Shown here: piece by piece, positions 43,359 to 53,753 of the stretch
How the letters are laid out: every line of letters begins with the position of its first letter
How positions within the stretch are numbered: the stretch's first letter is position 1
DNA from: JAFGLZ01 sp964390905
GTDB taxonomy: Bacteria > Planctomycetota > Phycisphaerae > UBA1845 > JAFGLZ01
Direction of reading: 5' to 3'
Assembly (NCBI GenBank): GCA_964390905.1
Contig: CAYMLO010000019.1
Span: forward strand, 17,952-81,951
Length of the DNA stretch: 64,000 bases
The notes under the pieces: model-generated
The model's input: only the letters and a program-made list of their open reading frames with translations
Database searches by the model: none
Told to the model about the DNA's origin: nothing
Program-made: the position numbers and the translations under genes

Positions 43359-44108
43359 TCACTCCTTTGCGATGGCTCCCGCCATCTGCCGGTGGTACTC
43401 CTGGCCCATCATCTCTTTGATGGCCGACCAGCAGCAGAACCTGAGATAAAGCCGCTGGCTTTTGAGGTACCTCCGCCACCCCAAGGCCCCGTCCTTGCCC
43501 CCGCGGTCCTCGCCAAAGCGCCTGACCTTCTCGACCATCGCGTCGTGGGCGCCGTTGTAGACCCGCTGGACCTGGCCACGAGGGATGAGCGGCGAATCCT
43601 CCGCCGCATCGACAGGAAACGGCGAGGCCTGTCGAGAGGCCGCCACCGGATCCATCCGGCTGGCAAACCCCTCGGGCGATGTCATGTAGATCTGTGCGGC
43701 CAATCCGACCACGGGCGTATACGGATCGTATTCCGTGACGGCCATCACCACGATCCCATCGCAGCCGATCGTCTCACAGATCGACAGCGCCTGGCTCGGT
43801 GACCCCACTTCGGTGGTCCCCTGGCGTGACAGAACGGCCATCACGCGGTTCACACCCACCACGTCGACCCCCTCCACCATCGTCAGCTCGCTCGCGAACA
43901 GATCGGCCACCTGGATCGGATCGAAGTCGCTTGAGCCGCTGAAGTTTATGGCCGGCGCCACGGCGATCAGCTTGGGTCTTTGATACGGCCCCGGGATGTC
44001 GGTCGTCTTGACGTTCGGCCCGCCGCAGCCAGGAATGGCAATCAGGGCCAACGCAAACGCCAGCCACGGCATGAGTTCGATGCCTGAAAGCCCTCTGGCC
44101 TGGACCAT
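43359..44108 (-). CDS. Lipoprotein of unknown function
   Basis: A 249-residue protein with a lipobox-like IAIPGCGG at about residue 25. The next part (PKLIAVAPAINFSGS, LFASELTMVEGVDVVGVNRVMAVL) resembles the fold of CsgG/penicillin-binding-activator lipoproteins. The C-terminal 60 residues are aromatic and basic. It is translated together with the following 68-residue gene. Confidence 0.7.
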   Translation of the reverse strand: MVQARGLSGIELMPWLAFALALIAIPGCGGPNVKTTDIPGPYQRPKLIAVAPAINFSGSSDFDPIQVADLFASELTMVEGVDVVGVNRVMAVLSRQGTTEVGSPSQALSICETIGCDGIVVMAVTEYDPYTPVVGLAAQIYMTSPEGFASRMDPVAASRQASPFPVDAAEDSPLIPRGQVQRVYNGAHDAMVEKVRRFGEDRGGKDGALGWRRYLKSQRLYLRFCCWSAIKEMMGQEYHRQMAGAIAKE

Positions 44109-44213
44109 TCGCAATCCGTCCCTTTATCCTTGTGGCTGCTTCGGTTGAGTCGGCTATGCACGCGACCCGCTTTAGCTGTCCTTGGTCAAGCCAAGAGAAT
44201 CACCGTCCGCCGG

Positions 44214-45371
44214 CTACTGGCCGGCGCTCTCGCCCGACGACCGGGCATCCGCCATCGGAGCCGACGATGCCATCGGCACGATCGACCAGATGTTCTCGTA
44301 CCCGCTGCGGTTGCTCGTGAAGTAGATGCGCCCGTCGGGCGCAGATACAGGCGAGTAGTTCACCGCATCGCTCTTGGTCAGGCGAATCCGGCCCAAGCCG
44401 TTGGCGTCCGTAATCCAGACGTTTCCCCTTGCGTTCATGATCTTTCCGGCGCCGTCGCTGGCCGTCCCAGCCTGCTGCACCGAGCAGTAAACGATCTTGG
44501 TCCCGTCACGCGACCAGGTCGGGGCGATCAGGGCCTGGTCGGACGACGACGCGATTTCGGTGGGGTATCGTGGCTCACCGTCCACCAACCGGATCGTCCA
44601 GACGCTGAACCACCGTCCACCCCGGGCCCGAGCCCGCTGGAAGGCGATGACGTCTTCCTTCGGCGACCAATTCGGGAACAACCCAGCTGCGACGAACTTC
44701 TGTGTGCCAGGTCGCCGGAGGTCCGCCACCCAGAGCTCCCATTGACGGGTCCTGGGGTTCAATGCGCAATAGACCAGCTGTTGCCCGTCGGGGGACCAGC
44801 TCGGGTGGACCTCCGCCTTGGGGGACTTGGTCAGCTGACGCGTGTTCTGCCCGTCCACGGAGGTGACCCAGATGTCCCAATTGCCGCTGCGGTCGCTGGT
44901 GAAGGCCACCCACTTGCCGTCCGCGCTGATCGCCGGCTGGACGTCGCTGGCCGGATCGTCCGTGAGCTGCGTGACGGCCGAGCCCCCAATGGCCTTGGCG
45001 TAGATGTCAGGCCGAAGCGAATGACGCGTCGACGCGAAGATCAAGAGTCGCCCGCTCGGGTCCACATCAGGATCGAAGTCTCCCCCTTCCCGTGTGAAGG
45101 TGTGCTGCTGCAGGCCTCGGGCGGCCTGGGTGGCGAAGGGGATCCGCCCGCCATCACCCAACTCTCCGAACAGGCTGATGCCCGAAGTCTTCGGGGACGG
45201 CGCCGCCTTGGCGGGCACCGCCGGGGAGGCCACCGGAGCCCCGCTGGACTGGGTGGGCTTGGTCCCCGCACTGACCTTGTCCGTCGGCTTGGCGGCCTCG
45301 CACCCTGCCATGACGCCTAGGGCCGCCGTCCAGATCATTGCGATGGTTGCCGGTAGGCGCGTGCTAGACAT
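44214..45371 (-). CDS. TolB-like beta-propeller lipoprotein
   Basis: A 385-residue protein with a lipobox (ALGVMAGCEA) near residue 24, a Pro/Ala-rich linker, then about five WD40/PD40 repeats (DGKWVAFTSDRSGNWDIWV, DGQQLVYCAL, DGRIYFTSNRSGYENIW). It resembles TolB, but no Tol-Pal genes adjoin. AAGGAG precedes ATG 45371. Confidence 0.8.
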   Translation of the reverse strand: MSSTRLPATIAMIWTAALGVMAGCEAAKPTDKVSAGTKPTQSSGAPVASPAVPAKAAPSPKTSGISLFGELGDGGRIPFATQAARGLQQHTFTREGGDFDPDVDPSGRLLIFASTRHSLRPDIYAKAIGGSAVTQLTDDPASDVQPAISADGKWVAFTSDRSGNWDIWVTSVDGQNTRQLTKSPKAEVHPSWSPDGQQLVYCALNPRTRQWELWVADLRRPGTQKFVAAGLFPNWSPKEDVIAFQRARARGGRWFSVWTIRLVDGEPRYPTEIASSSDQALIAPTWSRDGTKIVYCSVQQAGTASDGAGKIMNARGNVWITDANGLGRIRLTKSDAVNYSPVSAPDGRIYFTSNRSGYENIWSIVPMASSAPMADARSSGESAGQ

Positions 45372-45770
45372 GGACTTTGCGCTCCTTGCCTATGAACCCA
45401 GGCGAACGCGACGGGTCGTGCATCGACACAGACGCTCGTATCTTGCCCTGTCCCCGGATGTTTATCGGTTCGGCGCCGGGGTCGGATAACATGGCGGATG
45501 CGAAAATCCGCCGCCGGACAATGTCCGATAACCTCTGCCCTAATATCGTCACCCGACAGAGGCGCACTTGAGACTTCGGGCAAGTGTTTGCGGTCCGACC
45601 GGAGGCGGATTGGCCGGGCTACCGCATGATCCGGCCGGCCCTCTCGTCACCGGGGACAAGCTCCTCACATAAACCTATTTTACAAAAGGAATTAGGGCGA
45701 AGGCCGAACCGCCTAGCGCCCGACGCCCAGCACGGGGCGCCGCTACCCCTGGGGGGAGGCGGGAGCAGGA
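45372..45770. other. Intergenic region
   Basis: About 400 bases. The AT-rich patch near 45668-45692 is a likely promoter for the minus-strand lipoprotein gene, giving a long leader. No gene or RNA recognised. Confidence 0.4.
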
Positions 45771-46757
45771 CTACTCGGCGGGCTTCGTGGCGGGCGGCGG
45801 CGTCCTGGGAGACAGATCGCGGCCAAACTGCCCCCCCCTCGCCGAATCGCCACGGGTCCCGGGGCGATGACGGTCTCTCGGTTTGCCGCGCAGGCCCCGC
45901 GATCGCATGCCTCGCAGGTGTCTAGGCGAGAACCGTTTGCTCGTCAGCCGCTTGACAACGTCGGCGACCTCCTCCTGCTTGTTGCGACGTTGTTCCTCCA
46001 GCCGCTCGCGCTGCTGCGTCAGCTGATCGGCCAGCTGTTGGATCCTCAGTTCGGACCGCTTGATTTGCAGATCGAACCGCTCGCCCACGGCCGTCTCGAG
46101 CTCGGCCAGCAGCGCCTCGCGTCCGTCCTCCGCCGCGGGACCCCTGTTCTCGGATGGGTCGGTTGGGTCAGCGTCCTCGCGCTTCGACGCGGCGTGATAG
46201 GCACGGGTGGCGCGCAAGACCTTGAACTCCACCTTGACCAAGGCGACCTCAATCTGGCCCAGTTCGGGGTACTCCCGACACAGCTCGATCATCCGGGCCA
46301 ACTGCGGCCACATGTTGCGAAACGCCAGCCCGAAGGCCTCGGGATCGTCGATCCGGAGCTGTTCCATCAGCGTATGGCGTTCGGACCAGTGCTCCTTGAG
46401 AAAAGCCATTCCCTCCTCGATCTGGGTCTCGGACGGCATCCGCCTGTGCCCACCGTGTCGGCCCGGGCCCAGGCGCCCACGCGGCGGGCCTATCTTACCG
46501 GGCCCTGGGAATCCCTCTCGCCCCCCCCCGCGTGAGGTCCGGCGACGGGAACCGCGGCCGATGTCGTCGTCCTCGCGGGCTTCAGCCAGAGGGCGATCCA
46601 ACGCCTTCGCGGGAGGAGGGCCCGGGGGAGGTGGCTTGGCGCCGTCGGGCCTGCCAACCCGATCCTCGCGTGGGCCGGTCTCCTCACCAGCAGCAAGGGC
46701 CTGCCGGCAACCCAGGACGCCCAGGCCGATCACACTCGCCGCCACCCATCTCGCCAT
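45771..46757 (-). CDS. Exported coiled-coil protein of an ECF operon
   Basis: A 328-residue protein with a signal peptide or lipobox (GLGVLGCRQA), a Pro/Gly/Arg-rich stretch, a helical domain and a long coiled coil (about 215-275, rich in Gln/Arg/Glu). The tail is Arg/Gly/Pro-rich. It resembles periplasmic sensors found beside ECF sigma genes. Confidence 0.7.
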   Translation of the reverse strand: MARWVAASVIGLGVLGCRQALAAGEETGPREDRVGRPDGAKPPPPGPPPAKALDRPLAEAREDDDIGRGSRRRTSRGGGREGFPGPGKIGPPRGRLGPGRHGGHRRMPSETQIEEGMAFLKEHWSERHTLMEQLRIDDPEAFGLAFRNMWPQLARMIELCREYPELGQIEVALVKVEFKVLRATRAYHAASKREDADPTDPSENRGPAAEDGREALLAELETAVGERFDLQIKRSELRIQQLADQLTQQRERLEEQRRNKQEEVADVVKRLTSKRFSPRHLRGMRSRGLRGKPRDRHRPGTRGDSARGGQFGRDLSPRTPPPATKPAE

Positions 46758-46851
46758 GAATCGTGTGCTTGGACCAACCACTGAATCTGCTCCTTCGCAC
46801 TTGTGCGTCGCCGCGCGTCTTGTGACGAGCGGGTTGTGCGGCCGCCATACG

Positions 46852-47463
46852 CTAGGTTTCTGACGGCTGCACCGACTCGGCGAACAGGTCTTCGATAGCG
46901 TTCCCGATCACCCCCAACTCCGTGTCGACGGAGTCAGCGGGGTCGTCGAGCGATGGCATTGCCAAACGGTCAATCTCGTCCGCCAGGATGGACAAGGCCG
47001 CCTCGCGACGCGATCCGACCGACTGGAACGCCAGGCTCATGTCCTCCACGATTTCTTTGGTCCGTTCGCGCGCCAGATCGGGTCCCCCGGTCCGCGTATT
47101 CTCCACGAGGCGCTCCGATGGACGCGTCGGTCCGGAGACGACAAAGTGTACAAGGCCAACCGCGATGACGACACAAGCCGCAGCGGCCACTGCGCCGAAG
47201 ATCCGCAACGTCCGCGCCGACGCCGCCCATAGCACGGGGCGACGGAGTTCGCGGCGAACAGCCACTCGGACGCCCTCGAGCGCGGACGGGTCGGGCGTGG
47301 GATCCTCGAAGCGATCGAGCACGGCGCGCTCGCACTCGACGGCGACCGCCTGGCGAACCTGAGCGGCGACCTCAGCCGACGGCGTGGGCGTAGCCTCGAG
47401 CAGACCGGCCAACCACCGCTCGTCGCGTTCGATCTCGTCCCGCATGTCGCGCTCGCTCGTCAT
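46852..47463 (-). CDS. Probable anti-sigma factor
   Basis: A 203-residue protein. A cytosolic N-terminal part of about 95 residues, one membrane segment (FGAVAAAACVVIAVGLVHFVV) and a periplasmic part fit a membrane anti-sigma factor. It begins seven bases past the sigma gene on the same strand. No zinc-type HxxxCxxC motif is present. Confidence 0.75.
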   Translation of the reverse strand: MTSERDMRDEIERDERWLAGLLEATPTPSAEVAAQVRQAVAVECERAVLDRFEDPTPDPSALEGVRVAVRRELRRPVLWAASARTLRIFGAVAAAACVVIAVGLVHFVVSGPTRPSERLVENTRTGGPDLARERTKEIVEDMSLAFQSVGSRREAALSILADEIDRLAMPSLDDPADSVDTELGVIGNAIEDLFAESVQPSET

Positions 47464-47469
47464 CGTGCG

Positions 47470-48075
47470 CTACCCCTCATCATCACCACCATCCGTCAGA
47501 CCTTCCATGATCCGGCGGAGCCGCTTGAGGCCTCGATGCGCCCGGGCCAGGGCCGTCCCCAAGGGCGTGCCCATCATCTCGGCGATCTCGTTGAACGACA
47601 TGGCCGAGAAGTGACGCAGCATGATGACCTCTCGCTCCGCATCGCCCAGCTGGCCCAGGGCCTGCTGAAGTCGGTCGACTTGATCGGCCAGCTCGAGTGC
47701 CTCGTCCGGCGCCAGCCGATCGCCATCGGCCGGATCGAGGGGGTCGGCAGGCCGACCCTCCTCCCCGCCCGATCGGGGTTCGGCGGCCAGGACAATCGGC
47801 GACTTGCGAATCCGACGGACCCGGTCGCGGGCCAGATTCATGGCAATCCGGAACAGCCACGCCTCGAACCGCCCGTCGTCCTCGTACTTCCCGATCATCC
47901 GAACGACGCGGACGAACACCTCTTGCAGCAGATCATCCGCGTCGTCACGATGCCCGGTCAACCGATACAGGAACCCGTACAGCCGGTGGCTGTAGGCCTC
48001 GATCAAGGCCTCAAACGCCCCCGTTTCGCGGCGTTGGGCCCGGGCAATCACGTCGGCCAACTGCGCTGGGTCCAT
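47470..48075 (-). CDS. ECF sigma factor (RpoE-like)
   Basis: A 201-residue sigma factor. Region 2 has DADDLLQEVFVRVVR and FEAWLFRIAMNLARDRVRR; region 4 has LGDAEREVIMLRHFSAMSFNEIAEMMGTPLGTALARAHRGLKRL. First gene of a three-gene operon with an anti-sigma factor and an exported coiled-coil protein. Confidence 0.9.
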   Translation of the reverse strand: MDPAQLADVIARAQRRETGAFEALIEAYSHRLYGFLYRLTGHRDDADDLLQEVFVRVVRMIGKYEDDGRFEAWLFRIAMNLARDRVRRIRKSPIVLAAEPRSGGEEGRPADPLDPADGDRLAPDEALELADQVDRLQQALGQLGDAEREVIMLRHFSAMSFNEIAEMMGTPLGTALARAHRGLKRLRRIMEGLTDGGDDEG

Positions 48076-48421
48076 CGAGATCCCGTTCTATCAGGCACAA
48101 CGATCCATGCCGCGATCCATTGCGTTCGCGGTCTGAATCATGATTATCGGATGTATCGCCCGTTCGCGGCAACCCAAGATTCGCCACGCAGGGAGGCCCA
48201 TTCCTGAGGCTTTCATCGGCTATCTTGTGCGGATTTGGCTTGTCCCGGGCCCCTGACGGACTTATAAGGGCTGATGCTCGGCCAGCCGTCACTTGGCGGT
48301 CGGTGGGCCCACTCGTCGCCGGCCCACCAGGTCAACTATGAAGGAGCGCCGGTCCAAGACGACGGGCCCCGGCTCGGCCACGGTCGCGCGGGGTCGCCCG
48401 GACGTGCCAAGGAGTCGAACC

Positions 48422-49498
48422 ATGCCATTGGTCAACACCCAGAAGATGTTCGAGAAGGCCATCGACGGGGGTTTCGCGGTTGGGGCCTTCAACGTCAACA
48501 ACATGGAGATCATCCAGGGCATCATGGAAGCCATCGCCGCCGAGAAGGCGCCGGTGATCCTGCAGATCTCCAAGGGCGCGCGACAGTACGCCAACATCCG
48601 GTACCTCAAGGCCCTGATCGACACGGCCGTCGCCGAGTATCCCGACATCCCGATCGCCGTTCACTGTGACCATGGCGACACGGTCGATCTGTGCAAGGAG
48701 TGCGTGGCCGACGGGTACACCAGCGTGATGATCGACGGCTCGCACCACGCCTTCGAGGAGAATATCCGACTGACCAAGGAAGTCGCCGAGCACGGCCACG
48801 CCCAGGATCCCTACGTCTCGGTTGAGGCAGAACTGGGCCAGCTCGGCGGCATCGAGGAGGACGTGGTCGGCGCCGACGACTACGAAGAGAACATCGAGAA
48901 GTACCTGACCGACCCGGATCAAGCGGCCGAGTTCTGGAAGGCCACCGGCACGGACAGCCTGGCCGTCGCGATCGGCACGAGCCACGGCGCGTTCAAGTTC
49001 AAGAAGGAGCCGAAGCTCGCCTTCGACCGGATCGAGAAGATCATGAAGACGTGTCCGGGATTGCCGCTAGTGATGCACGGCTCGAGCAGCGTCCCGAAGG
49101 AGTTCGTCGACAAGATCAACCGCTTCGCCGTGATCGACAACAGCAACGCTGCGCTGATCGCCGCGTTCGCCAAGGCCGGCGTGAAGTGGCAGCAGATGCC
49201 CGCCAGCATGGGCGTGCCCGAGGATCAGATCGGCAAGGCGACCCGTGAATATGCGGTGTGCAAGGTCAACATCGACACCGACATCCGCCTGGGCATGACC
49301 GCCAGCATCCTGGAGGTCTGGGCGAACGACAACCTCAACGTCCTGGCGTGGATGCAGTCCGACGAGGGCGGTACGCAACCCAGCTTCAACTTCGACCCCC
49401 GCAAGTACCTCGGCCCGGCCCGCACGGCCGTCAAGGAAATGGTCACACGCAAGCTTCATGTCTTGGGCGCAGCGGGCAAGGCGGAGGCGTGCATGTAG
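48422..49498 (+). CDS. fba: Class II fructose-bisphosphate aldolase
   Basis: A 358-residue zinc enzyme of glycolysis and gluconeogenesis. AVHCDHGDT holds the zinc His and catalytic Asp region, SVMIDGSHHAFEENI the phosphate-binding loop, VEAELGQLGG and MHGSSSV further signatures. AAGGAGTCGAACC precedes ATG 48422. The longer frame is not used. Confidence 0.95.
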   Translation: MPLVNTQKMFEKAIDGGFAVGAFNVNNMEIIQGIMEAIAAEKAPVILQISKGARQYANIRYLKALIDTAVAEYPDIPIAVHCDHGDTVDLCKECVADGYTSVMIDGSHHAFEENIRLTKEVAEHGHAQDPYVSVEAELGQLGGIEEDVVGADDYEENIEKYLTDPDQAAEFWKATGTDSLAVAIGTSHGAFKFKKEPKLAFDRIEKIMKTCPGLPLVMHGSSSVPKEFVDKINRFAVIDNSNAALIAAFAKAGVKWQQMPASMGVPEDQIGKATREYAVCKVNIDTDIRLGMTASILEVWANDNLNVLAWMQSDEGGTQPSFNFDPRKYLGPARTAVKEMVTRKLHVLGAAGKAEACM

Positions 49499-49522
49499 AG
49501 GAAGCGCGCGAGCATGCCACAC

Positions 49523-52117
49523 CTATCGACGGCTCGGGAGGACTTCGATCGCTTGTACCATGGCCTCGCACTGAGTACGGCCCACCACGCCGCCGACGAA
49601 GCGGATCTCGATGACGCCGTTCTTCGGCGCGATTCGGTCGAAGCGCAGGTCCATGGCCTTGTTGGCGCCGCCTGCGCTGGTGAAGACGTCGATCTCCTCG
49701 GCCACCTTTTCGTCGTTGATCATGATTGTCATGGGTCGCTGACCAGGCTTGGCGTATTCGGTCTCGGCGAACTTCAACCGCACGTCGTATCGCCCGGGTC
49801 CCACCGTGAGGTTCACCGTGAAGTCGCGCGCATGAACGCCATGCTGGTAGAGCGTGGGATCGGAGGTCCCGCCAATTGATGGCGCTCGTCTGGACGTCCA
49901 CCAGGTCTCGATCACGGCGTCCGTTCGATGTCCCGTGCGGACGACGAACTCCGTCCCCGGCCGCCAGGCATGGCCTTCGGTGTCCACGTAGTCTGTGCGC
50001 CCCACGAAGCCGAATACGAGCCGTTGCGGGCCAGTGGCCCCCCCGCCTGCCCCGTGATCGCTTCCGCCCTCAGCGGCTGAGCACTGCACTGCATCCACAG
50101 CCACCCGTCTCCCCTTCGACAACGGGTTGTTGCTGCTGCGCGCCACGATCTTCAGTGTGTGCGTGCCGTTGGCCAGGCCGTTCTTGTAGTAGACCACCTG
50201 CTGCTGGAGGGTCCTTGGGTTCCAGAAATCTACGCCGACTCGTTGCCTGACGCCATCCACATAGACGTCGGCCTGGCCGCCGTCGGGGCCAACGGCGCCG
50301 ATCAACCGCACCTGGTTGCCGTGAAACGAGAAACGTGCGGCGGCGGCCCTCTCGGACGTCACGTGAATCGCACCGCCCAACGCCCCCGCCTGCGGGTGCA
50401 CCGTCCACTTGTCGTCATACGCCAACTCGGGATCGTCCACGACGACCTGCGGATCGTCGCCTTGCACAACGATCTCGGTATGACCGTCATGTCGAATCGA
50501 GAGAATGCAGTCGCCGTCCGGCAGCGGCCTGACCGTGTAGCCATTCGCCTTCAGATCGGTACGTCCAGCCAGACGGGAACCCTCGGCCGTGACGGGAGAA
50601 GGCTCGAAGGCCAGTCGCAATACGTCGACGGTCGCTTCGGGCGCATCGAACGTCGTGTAGGCAATCCTCCCGTCGCCGTAGACGACCGAGTTCACGACGG
50701 CGGTGCTCCGCATGATGTGGTTCTCGCGACTGGCGCCGAGCACCTCCGGCAGCCACCCCATCGTGCGAAGCACCCAGTTCAGCGCCGAGGGATGGGCCGA
50801 CTTGAGCCACCCGCCGGCTGCGATGGCGCCGCCGTCGATGTTGTCCTCGACCACCCCCGTCTCGTGCGCGTCGTAGGTCGCCAGGATCTGCATCCGCCGC
50901 GCAAGCTCTCTGGCCCATTCGCTGTCGGCTACCACGCCGTACTGGGCGAAATCCAGGGCCAACTCCATCGGCCCCCAGGCGAGCGATCTCCCACAGCAGC
51001 CCGACGACTCGGGAAAGGCCCAGGCGCCACTGTACACCTCGCCACGCGACTTCGGACTGACACTGGCGTGGTTCAGGAACAGCGTCAGGATGTTCCGGAC
51101 GTCGTTCTTCCAGTTCTCAAACTCATCGGTGTTGTCCATCAGGTACCGGACCGCCCAGTCGGTCGTGGTCTGTGCCTGGACCGGGTCCTCCCAGTCCCAG
51201 TAGTTCCGGCCCCACGTGTCATCGACCGCCCAGGCTTCCAGAAGCGTCCCGGCGAGGTAGGCCCTTCCGGCATCGCGCGCTTCTGCGATGCTGTTCTGCG
51301 GCCCCGTGTACCCGAGGCGAATCAGCTCGTCCAGCATCGCCAGTTGATACACCAGCCCGCCGGTTTGGACGTTGCCCGTCTTGGTCTTGCCCCACCGGAC
51401 CTGGTCGGGATTGGCGTACCGCGGCCATGGGGCGGCGTCCGGAGCTCGGTTGCGCTTCGCCGCAAGCACATCGGCCCAGTGCTTGACGGTATCGAGAAAT
51501 CGCCTATTGCCCGTGAGCTGATAGGCGCGCAACAGCGCCAAGCCCGCCTCGGCGACGATGTCCAGTTGGATCCAGCCTTTCGGGTCCGCCTTGCCATAGG
51601 GCTTGCCCCGAACGGGTACGCTGATCAGGAACTTGGGCCAGGGGTGATCCGCGCCGGTCAGGTTGTGGTCGAGCAGCGTCTTGCCGACGAGTTCAACGTG
51701 GGCCAGCGCCGCCGGATCACCGGTGTAGCGGTAGTACTCAATCCAGCCGAAGATCACCCGCGCGCACATCTGGCCCCGGTCGCCACAGGTCCAATCCTTC
51801 ATCGGCGGCACGGTGATCGTGCCGTCCGGGGCGATCCGCCACGTGCTGTTGAACGCGTACTCAGGCGCGATGGCCACAGCCCGGTCGAGCGTTGTCCACG
51901 GGTAGCGCTTGAGCGTTTCGGCCGCGATCCGGACACGAAAGTCACATTGCCCATTCTGGCCTCTGTACCAGGGCGCGATGACGCCGTGCCTGTCTTCCAC
52001 AGCCGGATGGGCAAAGTACTGCTCCTGCGTGGTGGCGCCGATCACACGGTGCGTGCAGACCACCAGGCCCAGCAGAGCGGCAAGTACTCTACCGACGCAG
52101 GAAGCAAGAGGTTTCAC
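49523..52117 (-). CDS. Secreted alpha/alpha-barrel glycosidase-like protein with malectin domain
   Basis: An 864-residue exported protein. After a signal peptide (VGRVLAALLGLVVC) an alpha/alpha-barrel of about 450 residues follows (patterns such as ALLRAYQLTGNRRFLDTVKHWAD and WENWYW-like aromatic clusters), then a beta domain, a jelly-roll carbohydrate-binding-like domain (VRLIGAVGPDGGQADVYVDG) and a C-terminal malectin-like domain (RYDVRLKFAETEYAKPGQR). GGGAG precedes GTG 52117; the ATG at 52165 lies within the previous gene's spacer. It degrades or binds plant or algal polysaccharide, exact family unknown. Confidence 0.75.
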   Translation of the reverse strand: MKPLASCVGRVLAALLGLVVCTHRVIGATTQEQYFAHPAVEDRHGVIAPWYRGQNGQCDFRVRIAAETLKRYPWTTLDRAVAIAPEYAFNSTWRIAPDGTITVPPMKDWTCGDRGQMCARVIFGWIEYYRYTGDPAALAHVELVGKTLLDHNLTGADHPWPKFLISVPVRGKPYGKADPKGWIQLDIVAEAGLALLRAYQLTGNRRFLDTVKHWADVLAAKRNRAPDAAPWPRYANPDQVRWGKTKTGNVQTGGLVYQLAMLDELIRLGYTGPQNSIAEARDAGRAYLAGTLLEAWAVDDTWGRNYWDWEDPVQAQTTTDWAVRYLMDNTDEFENWKNDVRNILTLFLNHASVSPKSRGEVYSGAWAFPESSGCCGRSLAWGPMELALDFAQYGVVADSEWARELARRMQILATYDAHETGVVEDNIDGGAIAAGGWLKSAHPSALNWVLRTMGWLPEVLGASRENHIMRSTAVVNSVVYGDGRIAYTTFDAPEATVDVLRLAFEPSPVTAEGSRLAGRTDLKANGYTVRPLPDGDCILSIRHDGHTEIVVQGDDPQVVVDDPELAYDDKWTVHPQAGALGGAIHVTSERAAAARFSFHGNQVRLIGAVGPDGGQADVYVDGVRQRVGVDFWNPRTLQQQVVYYKNGLANGTHTLKIVARSSNNPLSKGRRVAVDAVQCSAAEGGSDHGAGGGATGPQRLVFGFVGRTDYVDTEGHAWRPGTEFVVRTGHRTDAVIETWWTSRRAPSIGGTSDPTLYQHGVHARDFTVNLTVGPGRYDVRLKFAETEYAKPGQRPMTIMINDEKVAEEIDVFTSAGGANKAMDLRFDRIAPKNGVIEIRFVGGVVGRTQCEAMVQAIEVLPSRR

Positions 52118-52173
52118 CGGACCCGTCTCCCATACCCAGATGCGCTCAGAGCGACTTGCCGGCATTCATGAGC

Positions 52174-53739
52174 CTACTGGATGCCCCTCAAGTCGTAGTC
52201 GGTCAGCAGCTCAGCAAGCGTGACGGTGAGTTGCGAACCCGTGGGCAATCTCTCAACCGTCACCGATACGGTGTTGTGCCCCGCCTTGGGCAGCCGGCCG
52301 GTCAGATCGAATCCAATGACGCCGCCCTCATCCTTGGCCCCCTCGATCGGCAACGGCGTGCCGCTAAGCGCGATCTTCACGGGGTCGCCCGTCTTCCTTC
52401 CGCGGAGGTGCACCCGTAGGCAAGCTGCCTTCAGGATCCGCGCATCGCGACATGCCGCCAGGTCATCCCCAATGTAGATGCCCACCTCATACGTCCTGCC
52501 CGGCTCCTTGACACTGACGCTCCGGCCTGGAAACCAGCCATCCGACATGAAGTGCTTCGGCCTGCCCCACAAGGTCACCGGACTCTTCAGATCGCGCAGC
52601 AGCGCGTAGTCCTCATCCCGAAACGGATAGTAGTCCCGCTGCTCCGCGCGGGCGGTGAAGAAGTTGAACAGGTACGTGTCCTTCTGGCCCATGCCGAAGT
52701 AGTTGGCCATGGCCGCTCGGTACATTGCCGGTGTGGCCTTCCATGAGTCCGGGCTGGCAACCACGCGGCACGTCGTTCCCTTCGCCGCGCGAATGAACTC
52801 CTCGAGCGGTATGTCGAACTGGAAGTACCGACTCGGCGACGAGGCCACGACGTAGTCCACCAGCCCCTCCTGCATCCATCGGACCACATCCAAGCCCAAC
52901 TCGCGACACACCGCGAGCGTGTGGGGCACGCGGACGATCAGAAACAGCGCCTTGCCCGCCGCCTGCTCCTTCTTATGCAGCCTCGCCCGTGTCTTGCGAA
53001 CCATGTCCGTGATCAGTTCCGGGCGTTGGTGCCCTGGACGGAAGAAGCAGTAGTGCCGCGTGAAGTCCATCTCGAAGCCGTCGGCCGCGTACCCGTCGAT
53101 GAGCTCGAAGATCTGGGCGAGACGGTACGCGCGGACCTTCTCGTGCTGGAAGTCGAGCACGAAGTCCTTGTACGAAGCCTCCCGGCTCCACGCCTTGCCG
53201 GGGCAGATGATCAGGTCCTGGTTCTTCATCCAGAACTCGCCCGTAAGGGGATGCTCGTTTGGATGCACCTTCTGCGCGAAGTGGCCGTCGTTCATCCGAA
53301 GCGACGGGACGAACTCCAGCCCCTGCGCCTTCGCACGCCGCATCACGGTGCCCAAAGCGTCGATCTTCTGCTTCCGCAGCCCCCCCCCTACCTCGTAGAG
53401 GCGGTTGAAGTACGTGTAGCGGGCGTTTCGCCGGTGGTTCTCGACCTGCCGCCAGTTCGGCGCCGAAGCGACCTTCGACGGGTAGTAGGCGATGTCCGAC
53501 CCCATGTTGGCGCAGAAGACCAGCGTCGTGACGCCTGTGCCGACGAGGACGTCGACCGGATCGTGCAGCTGCCTCTGGTGGAATGGACCCTTCAGCAGGA
53601 AGATCAGCCGGTCGCCGTCGTCGTTGTAGAAGAACCGCGACGGTTGCGATGAAGTCACCCCCTGTGCGTCAGCCGCAACGCACATCGAAACGACAGCGAC
53701 AACGCCACACAAGGACCTATGAGGAATCCTCTTGGCCAT
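52174..53739 (-). CDS. Secreted TIM-barrel glycoside hydrolase-like protein
   Basis: A 521-residue protein with a signal peptide. The main part (RLYEVGGGLRKQKIDALGTVMRRA, GYAADGFEMDFTRHYCFF, EGLVDYVVASSP) looks like the GHL10/family 10-like TIM barrels of planctomycetes, where GFEMDFTR holds likely acidic catalytic residues. A C-terminal beta domain follows. ATG 53739 is preceded by GGGGTAGCAGGAAG. Confidence 0.7.
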   Translation of the reverse strand: MAKRIPHRSLCGVVAVVSMCVAADAQGVTSSQPSRFFYNDDGDRLIFLLKGPFHQRQLHDPVDVLVGTGVTTLVFCANMGSDIAYYPSKVASAPNWRQVENHRRNARYTYFNRLYEVGGGLRKQKIDALGTVMRRAKAQGLEFVPSLRMNDGHFAQKVHPNEHPLTGEFWMKNQDLIICPGKAWSREASYKDFVLDFQHEKVRAYRLAQIFELIDGYAADGFEMDFTRHYCFFRPGHQRPELITDMVRKTRARLHKKEQAAGKALFLIVRVPHTLAVCRELGLDVVRWMQEGLVDYVVASSPSRYFQFDIPLEEFIRAAKGTTCRVVASPDSWKATPAMYRAAMANYFGMGQKDTYLFNFFTARAEQRDYYPFRDEDYALLRDLKSPVTLWGRPKHFMSDGWFPGRSVSVKEPGRTYEVGIYIGDDLAACRDARILKAACLRVHLRGRKTGDPVKIALSGTPLPIEGAKDEGGVIGFDLTGRLPKAGHNTVSVTVERLPTGSQLTVTLAELLTDYDLRGIQ

Positions 53740-53753
53740 CTTCCTGCTACCCC

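Noticed and set aside
50159..52171. 670-codon open frame antisense to the alpha/alpha-barrel gene
   Set aside because: It mirrors the real gene in a GC-rich sequence, has no domains, and the minus-strand protein has a signal peptide and recognisable domains.
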